DNA from: DAXETY01 sp051155755
GTDB lineage: Bacteria; Desulfobacterota; Desulfobacteria; Desulfobacterales; SG8-13
Direction: 5' to 3'
Length of the DNA: 27,684 bases
NCBI GenBank assembly: GCA_051155755.1
Contig: DAXETY010000134.1
Coordinates: 1 to 27,684, forward strand
In this document: positions 22,913 through 27,684 of the stretch, piece by piece
Numbering within the stretch: position 1 is the first letter of the stretch
Layout of the letters: each line of letters opens with the position of its first letter
The notes under the pieces: model-generated
What the model saw: only the letters and a program-made list of their open reading frames with translations
Told to the model about the DNA's origin: nothing
Database searches by the model: none
Position numbers and translations under genes: made by a program

Positions 22913-25315
22913 ATGCTGAACAGACTTGAAGCGATTCTGGACCGAAATGAGCTGAAAGACTTTAAAGAATACGTCCTGCTGCTGACCAGTCAGGCGCAAC
23001 AATTTTTTCTGCGCAACGATCTGTTGTACTACTTCGGCGTCTTTTGCGACCAAAACGACAGGGGGGCGGCCTTCCGGGAAGAATCCACCATGGTGGCTTT
23101 CATCAGGCGCATCCAGGAGCTGTTTATCCAGGACGACCGTATCGTCTTGCTGCACCGTTACGAAGTGGCCCGGTATCGATTTTACTTTCTTCGATTCGAC
23201 GGCGAGTACATGGAAGAAATCGACAGTCGCACCTACCTCGACATCAAGGATCGGTACGTAATGAAAGGGGCGCGCAACGGCACCCACCTGCACATGGACA
23301 TTCTGCCCTTTTACGATTTTTCCCCTTCGATCCGCGACACCCGCAGTGTGGGACACGGCATTCGGTTTCTCAACCGCTACATGTGCAGCAACATTTTCAG
23401 CAAGCCCGAAGAGTGGAACGAAAAGCTGTTCGATTTCATCAAGCTGCATCGTTACAACGGGCGCCAGCTGCTGGTCAACGGAAACCAGATCGGCAGCTTT
23501 CGAACCTTTTTCGCCATACTGGAAGAGACCGTGCGATGGCTGCAGACCAAGCCGAAGCAGACACCGTTTGCCGAAGTGGAAGGCGCTTTGCAGGAACGGG
23601 GCATCGAGGTCGGCTGGGGCAACACCGTCGGGCGCATCCTGGAGACCATGCAATTGCTCATCGACCTGCTTAACGAACCCACCGACGCGCAACTGGAGCA
23701 ATTCATATCCCGGGTGCCCATGCCGCTGATCAGCAAAATCGCGATCATCTCGCCGCATGGCTGGTTCGGTCAGACCAATGTGCTGGGAAAGCCGGATACC
23801 GGCGGGCAGGTCATCTACATTCTCGACCAGGTCCGGGCGCTGGAGCGGCACCTTCTCGAAGAAATCCGGCTCACCGGCCTGGAGGTCGAACCCAAGATCC
23901 TGGTCGTAACGCGGTTGATCCCGGAAGCCGGCGACACCACCTGCGGTGAAAAGAGAGAAAAAATTTTCGAAACCAACAACGGTTGGATTCTGCGGATCCC
24001 GTTCCGCGACAAAGATTTCAACGTTGTGCGCCACTGGATTTCGCGCTTCAAAATCTGGCCCTACCTGGAGGACTTCGCCGAAGACGCCGCCACCGAGCTC
24101 ACCAGCGAGTTTCAGGGCCGGCCGGATTTGATCATCGGCAACTACTCCGACGGCAACCTGGTGGCCACGCTGCTCTCGGACCGATTCGACGTGATCCAGT
24201 GCACCATCGCCCACGCGCTGGAAAAAACCAAATACCTGTTCTCGGACATGTACTGGTCCGACAAAGAGCCCGACTACCACTTCTCGGTGCAGTTCACCGC
24301 CGACATGCTGTCGATGAACAAATCGGATTTCATCATCACCAGCACGCACCAGGAGATCATCGGCACCGAAGACACCATGGGCCAGTATGAGTCCTACCAG
24401 ATTTTCACCCTGCCCGGCCTCTACCAGGTGGTCAACGGAGTCAATCTCTTTGCACCGAAGTTCAACGTAATTCCCCCCGGGGTCGAGGAGAACCTGTACT
24501 TTCCCTACCATGTGAAAGACAAGCGCCTCGAAAGCCAGACTCGGCATTGGGAAGAGCGCCTGTTTCATCTCGCCTCGGACGACATCTTCGGTCGCCTGAG
24601 TGATCCGGACAAGCCCTCGATTTTTACCATGGCCCGTTTCGACAAGATCAAGAACATCACCGGCCTGATCGAGGCCTTCGGTCACAGCCAGAACCTGCAG
24701 ACGCATTTCAACCTGGTGTTTGCCGCCGGCACCATTCACGCAGAACAATCCCAGGATGCCGAAGAACAGGAAGAAATCCACAAGGCCTATCGACTCATCG
24801 AGCACTACGCTCTGGAGGACAAAATCCGCTGGCTGCCCAGCATCTCGAAACTGGACACCGGCGAGGTCTACCGCATCATTGCCGACCGCCGCGGTGTTTT
24901 CGTGCAGCCGGCCCTGTTCGAGGCCTTCGGTCTGACGATCCTGGAGGCCATGGCATCGGGACTGCCCACCTTCGGACCCAAATTCGGCGGGCCGCTGGAA
25001 ATCATCGAACCCGGCGTCAGCGGCATCCTGCTCAACACCAGCAAACCCGAATTTATCGCCGCCGGCCTGGAAGCCTTTCACGAGCAATGCGCCCGGCAGC
25101 CGGATTACTGGCAAACGCTGTCGGAAAACGGCATCCGGCGCGTCCGGGAAAATTTCAACTGGCGCCTGTACAGCCGCCGTCTGGTCAATCAGACCAAGTT
25201 ATACGGATTCTGGCGCTATTCGGTGTCGGGGAAAGAAAAGGTCAAACTGGATCGCTACTGCGATTTCATGTATCATTTTCTGATCCGCGAGCGGGCCCGG
25301 CGGATCCAGTCCTGA
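22913..25315 (+). CDS. sus: Sucrose synthase
   Basis: This 800-residue protein has the full length and domain order of sucrose synthases. An N-terminal regulatory/targeting region (1-270) includes RNGTHLHMDILPF and FLNRYMCSNIF, followed by a GT-B glycosyltransferase domain. Diagnostic elements are ISPHGWFGQTNVLGKPDTGG (279-298) continuing into QVIYILDQVRALE, IAHALEKTKY with His434, MARFDKIKNITGLIEAFG with R575/K580, and LFEAFGLTILEA with Glu670/Glu678. It reversibly converts sucrose plus NDP to NDP-glucose plus fructose. At 643-649 it reads SISKLDT, where plant enzymes have the Gln...Asn (QN) pair, so ADP preference is likely, as in other bacterial enzymes. GGTGGAGG precedes ATG 22913 closely. 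The 147-bp spacer from the previous gene contains no clear promoter or terminator, so co-transcription is plausible. Confidence 0.94.
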   Translation: MLNRLEAILDRNELKDFKEYVLLLTSQAQQFFLRNDLLYYFGVFCDQNDRGAAFREESTMVAFIRRIQELFIQDDRIVLLHRYEVARYRFYFLRFDGEYMEEIDSRTYLDIKDRYVMKGARNGTHLHMDILPFYDFSPSIRDTRSVGHGIRFLNRYMCSNIFSKPEEWNEKLFDFIKLHRYNGRQLLVNGNQIGSFRTFFAILEETVRWLQTKPKQTPFAEVEGALQERGIEVGWGNTVGRILETMQLLIDLLNEPTDAQLEQFISRVPMPLISKIAIISPHGWFGQTNVLGKPDTGGQVIYILDQVRALERHLLEEIRLTGLEVEPKILVVTRLIPEAGDTTCGEKREKIFETNNGWILRIPFRDKDFNVVRHWISRFKIWPYLEDFAEDAATELTSEFQGRPDLIIGNYSDGNLVATLLSDRFDVIQCTIAHALEKTKYLFSDMYWSDKEPDYHFSVQFTADMLSMNKSDFIITSTHQEIIGTEDTMGQYESYQIFTLPGLYQVVNGVNLFAPKFNVIPPGVEENLYFPYHVKDKRLESQTRHWEERLFHLASDDIFGRLSDPDKPSIFTMARFDKIKNITGLIEAFGHSQNLQTHFNLVFAAGTIHAEQSQDAEEQEEIHKAYRLIEHYALEDKIRWLPSISKLDTGEVYRIIADRRGVFVQPALFEAFGLTILEAMASGLPTFGPKFGGPLEIIEPGVSGILLNTSKPEFIAAGLEAFHEQCARQPDYWQTLSENGIRRVRENFNWRLYSRRLVNQTKLYGFWRYSVSGKEKVKLDRYCDFMYHFLIRERARRIQS

Positions 25316-25321
25316 GGCAAC

Positions 25322-25333
25322 CGGCACGTGCCG
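25322..25333. promoter_or_regulatory. Perfect 12-bp palindrome, possible operator
   Basis: CGGCACGTGCCG is a perfect dyad with a CACGTG core. It lies 6 bp after the sucrose synthase stop and about 48 bp upstream of the -35 box at 25381. It could be an operator for the downstream promoter, or chance in GC-rich DNA. With no loop or T-run it is not a typical terminator. Confidence 0.2.
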
Positions 25334-25380
25334 CACGCAACGGGGCATACAACCGTCAAAATCTTTATGGGTCCGGGTTA

Positions 25381-25409
25381 TTGACAATCGGTTCCAATCC
25401 GAGCATAAT
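25381..25409 (+). promoter_or_regulatory. Strong predicted sigma70-type promoter for the Tat binding-protein operon
   Basis: Consensus TTGACA (25381-25386) and CATAAT (25404-25409, five of six) are separated by exactly 17 bp. A start near 25416 would leave a leader of about 135 nt before the ATG at 25551, long enough for post-transcriptional control. A second, weaker pair, TTGCCC (25467-25472) and GATAAT (25489-25494) with 16-bp spacing, lies in this leader. The local sequence is AT-rich compared with flanking genes. Confidence 0.7.
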
Positions 25410-25550
25410 GCCGTTAGGTCAAACTCCTTAATCCTGCAGGTATCTGAAAACACAAGAGATATTTTTTTGCCCAAATAGTTAATGGTTTGATAATCATGAT
25501 TCACATGGTCGTAAGCTCCATCATTTATCACCCAGCCAGAGGAGGCCGTT

Positions 25551-27206
25551 ATGGGGAAGGAGAAAATACGGATGCACCCCGCGATTCCCGAACTCAAACA
25601 GGAAATGGAACGGGGCAATCTCAGTCGCCGCGAATTTTTACGCTATGCCGCACTGCTGGGTCTCTCGGCGACGGCAGCCGCTTCCGTGGCCGGCCTGCCC
25701 TGGCCCCGTAAAACATCGGCCGCCGAGATCCGGCGCGGCGGCACCCTGAAGATCTCACAGCAAATCCAGAAGATCGACCACCCGGCCCGCTACTCCTGGC
25801 TGATGCCTTCCAACTCCATGCGCATGATCCTCGAATACATGACCCTCACCGACGCGGATAACATCACCCACCCCTATCTTTGCAAGAGCTGGTCGGCCAG
25901 CGACGATCTGAAAACCTGGACGTTCAACCTGCGCAAAGGCGTCAAATTCAACAACGGCGACCCGCTGACCGCCGACGATTGCATTTTTACCATCAATCAA
26001 TGGCTCGACCCGGATGTGGGCTCTTCGCAAGAAGGACTGGTGGGGGCCTATCTGGATCCCAGCGGTATCGAAAAAGTGGACAATCACCAGTTCCGGCTCC
26101 ATCTCAAACGGGCCGAAATCGCCATCCCCGAGCACTTTTTCCAGTACACCGCCCAGGTCCTGAACCACCGCACCTTCGAAGGCGATATCAAGAAAGCGCC
26201 CCACGGTACCGGCCCCTATGTGCTGGAAACTTACAACGAAGGCGAAATCTGCGTGGTCAAGGCCCGCAAGGACTACTGGCAGAAAGGATTCGACGGCAAA
26301 CCGCTGCCGTACATCGATGAAATCCGCTTCATCGACATGGGCGGAGAAATGGCGCCCCAGATTGCCGCCCTGAAAAGCGGAGACATCGACCTGATCGATG
26401 CCTCCGACAATCCCGGCCCCCAGATTATGAAGGCGGTTGCGGGCGATGCCAACATCAACGTGATGCCGGTGGCCACCGCAACGACCCGGGTGGTGCGCAT
26501 GCGCGTCGATCTGAAACCCTGGTCGGACAACCGGGTCCGCACGGCGCTCAAACTCTGCCAGCATCGCGAGAAAATTCTGGCACTGGCCTACCAGGGCGAA
26601 GGCCTGCAGGGTCAGGATTTCCACGTCTATCCCAAGCACCCCGAATACTGCCGCAAGCCGATTCCGGGCTATGAGCCCGACAAAGCCCGCCAGCTGCTGG
26701 CCGATGCCGGCTATCCCAACGGGATCGACGTCACCCTGGCGGTCGGTTCGGAATGGACCGACATCGTGCGCTACGCCGAAGTGCTCAAGCAGGATGCGGC
26801 CCCGGCCGGCATTCGCATTCGCATCCAAACCATGCCCACCAGCCAGTACTGGGAAAAATGGACCGAGGTGGACCTGGGCGTAACCCCCTGGACACACCGT
26901 CCCCTGGGAACCATGGTGCCCAACCTGGCCTATGTGGCCGACGACAAAGGCAATCCGGTGCCCTGGAACGAAACCCGCTGGGTCGACGAGGAGTTCAGCC
27001 GGCTGCTGGCGGAAGCCAGCGGGACGCTGGATGTCGCCCAGCGGCGGCAGATCTTCTGCAAGTTGGAAGACATTCAAATGCAGCGCGGTTCCATCGGGAT
27101 CGCTTACTGGATGAACACCTGGATGTGCGCCAACAAGCGCTTGCAGAACGTCGAGGCCCATCCCAACCTGGTCCTGCTGTTCAACCAGGCCTGGTTGGCG
27201 GCGTAA
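25551..27206 (+). CDS. Tat-exported family 5 solute-binding protein (first of tandem pair)
   Basis: This 551-residue protein has a twin-arginine signal, NLSRREFLRYAALLGLSATA, with Arg26-Arg27, a weakly hydrophobic core and cleavage near SAA about residue 57. An unusually long n-region (HPAIPELKQEMERG) precedes it. The mature part is SBP_bac_5: RRGGTLKIS, WSASDDLKTWTFNLRKGVKF, NNGDPLTADDCIFTI, HGTGPYVLETY and NRVRTALKLCQHREKI. Tat export implies folding, or cofactor or complex formation, before crossing the inner membrane. The ligand is unknown; family members bind peptides, opines, sugars or metals. AGAGGAGG before ATG 25551 is a strong ribosome-binding site. No permease genes are seen before the window ends, so the transporter may continue downstream. 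It shares clear similarity with the next gene. Confidence 0.92.
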   Translation: MGKEKIRMHPAIPELKQEMERGNLSRREFLRYAALLGLSATAAASVAGLPWPRKTSAAEIRRGGTLKISQQIQKIDHPARYSWLMPSNSMRMILEYMTLTDADNITHPYLCKSWSASDDLKTWTFNLRKGVKFNNGDPLTADDCIFTINQWLDPDVGSSQEGLVGAYLDPSGIEKVDNHQFRLHLKRAEIAIPEHFFQYTAQVLNHRTFEGDIKKAPHGTGPYVLETYNEGEICVVKARKDYWQKGFDGKPLPYIDEIRFIDMGGEMAPQIAALKSGDIDLIDASDNPGPQIMKAVAGDANINVMPVATATTRVVRMRVDLKPWSDNRVRTALKLCQHREKILALAYQGEGLQGQDFHVYPKHPEYCRKPIPGYEPDKARQLLADAGYPNGIDVTLAVGSEWTDIVRYAEVLKQDAAPAGIRIRIQTMPTSQYWEKWTEVDLGVTPWTHRPLGTMVPNLAYVADDKGNPVPWNETRWVDEEFSRLLAEASGTLDVAQRRQIFCKLEDIQMQRGSIGIAYWMNTWMCANKRLQNVEAHPNLVLLFNQAWLAA

Positions 27207-27242
27207 GCCGCCCCGGCCGATGAGGTTACGATCAACGCTGTT

Positions 27243-27262
27243 CCCGTTACCGCCGTAACGGG
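27243..27262 (+). terminator. Perfect stem-loop between the two Tat binding-protein genes
   Basis: CCCGTTAC (27243-27250) and GTAACGGG (27255-27262) form a perfect 8-bp stem with a CGCC loop. No T-run follows and the next ribosome-binding site is about 20 bp away, so it is more likely an mRNA stability or attenuation element than a full terminator. Confidence 0.4.
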
Positions 27263-27292
27263 CCGGGTCGATCCAAACGAAAGGAGGAGGAT

Positions 27293-27684
27293 ATGGCGCC
27301 GAAGAAGGAAATCCACCCATGGATTCCCGAACTGAAGAACCAGTTCGCAAACGGAAAAATCAGCCGCCGCGAGTTTATCCGTTATGCGGCCCTGCTGGGC
27401 ATGTCCGCCGCGGCCGCCATGCAGATGGTCGGTCTGGCATGGCCGAAGAAGGCGTTTGCGCAAAAAGTGCAGCGCGGCGGCGTGATCCGCGTGGCCAGCA
27501 GTGTTCAGAAAGTCACCCACCCGGCCCAGTTTTCCTGGGTGGAGCCCACCAACATTCTGCGTCAGGTGGCCGAGTACCTGACCTACACCGACAAAGACAA
27601 CATCACCCATCCCTACCTGCTGGAAAACTGGCAGGCCAGCGATGACCTCAAGACCTGGAAACTGAACCTGCGCAAGGGCATCAA
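27293..27684 (+). CDS. Tat-exported family 5 solute-binding protein (second of tandem pair), 5' part
   Basis: The gene starts at ATG 27293 behind a very strong AAGGAGGAGG and remains open to the window end (130 complete codons). The n-region IHPWIPELKNQFANG is followed by the twin-arginine motif KISRREFIRYAALLGMSAAA (Arg25-Arg26) and cleavage near AFA-Q (residue 56). The mature start, QRGGVIRVASSVQKVTHPAQ, and the WQASDDLKTWKLNLRKGI motif match the preceding protein closely, so the two are tandem duplicates. The gene lies 86 bp after the first copy, presumably on the same transcript. The ligand is unknown. Confidence 0.9.
   Translation, partial: MAPKKEIHPWIPELKNQFANGKISRREFIRYAALLGMSAAAAMQMVGLAWPKKAFAQKVQRGGVIRVASSVQKVTHPAQFSWVEPTNILRQVAEYLTYTDKDNITHPYLLENWQASDDLKTWKLNLRKGI

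Noticed and set aside
21536..25114. A 1192-codon minus-strand open frame opposite the sucrose genes.
   Set aside because: It is the antisense shadow of two unmistakable plus-strand genes in GC-rich DNA. The translation has no recognisable domain.

Overview
The window is GC-rich chromosomal DNA from a Gram-negative bacterium. A complete seven-gene Mrp antiporter, a PilZ protein, twin-arginine-exported binding proteins, a fused sucrose-phosphate synthase/phosphatase and a bacterial sucrose synthase together suggest a marine or salt-exposed proteobacterium. My best guess is a Desulfosarcina-like member of the Desulfobacterota. That is inference from gene content and style: there is no rRNA, ribosomal protein or sulfate-reduction gene here to confirm it. 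I saw no tRNA, rRNA, CRISPR array, transposase, prophage or integrase.

Layout. 1-379: 3' end of a SpoIIM/DUF95 membrane protein. 531-2027 (minus): a PilZ c-di-GMP receptor followed by a class IV aminotransferase. 2100-2340: an AT-rich block with several short exact direct and inverted repeats. 2401-3180 (minus): an exported ankyrin-repeat protein with its own promoter. 3319-10504 (minus): the mrpABCDEFG operon plus an unrecognised membrane protein translationally coupled to mrpG. The operon has a good sigma70-type promoter at 10599-10627. 10776-17815 (plus): an M20 metallopeptidase, then a complete five-part peptide-type ABC importer (binding protein, two permeases, two ATPases). A stem-loop lies between the binding protein and the first permease. 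17844-19211 (minus): a YihY/UPF0761 membrane protein with a C-terminal winged-helix-like extension. 19587-25315 (plus): a sucrose module of PfkB sugar kinase, bifunctional sucrose-phosphate synthase/phosphatase and sucrose synthase. 25381-27684 (plus): a strong promoter followed by two tandem Tat-exported family 5 solute-binding proteins, the second cut by the window end.

How they fit. The Mrp complex would exchange Na+ for H+. The sucrose module can make sucrose from a nucleotide sugar and fructose-6-phosphate, and can recover nucleotide-glucose plus fructose through sucrose synthase, with the kinase returning fructose to phosphorylated form. Together these look like a salt and osmotic adaptation region interleaved with peptide uptake. 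The parts I would examine first are the unknown protein fused by stop/start overlap to the Mrp operon, the self-contained sucrose cycle, the conserved cytoplasmic n-region of the tandem Tat binding proteins, and the repeat block at 2.1-2.34 kb.
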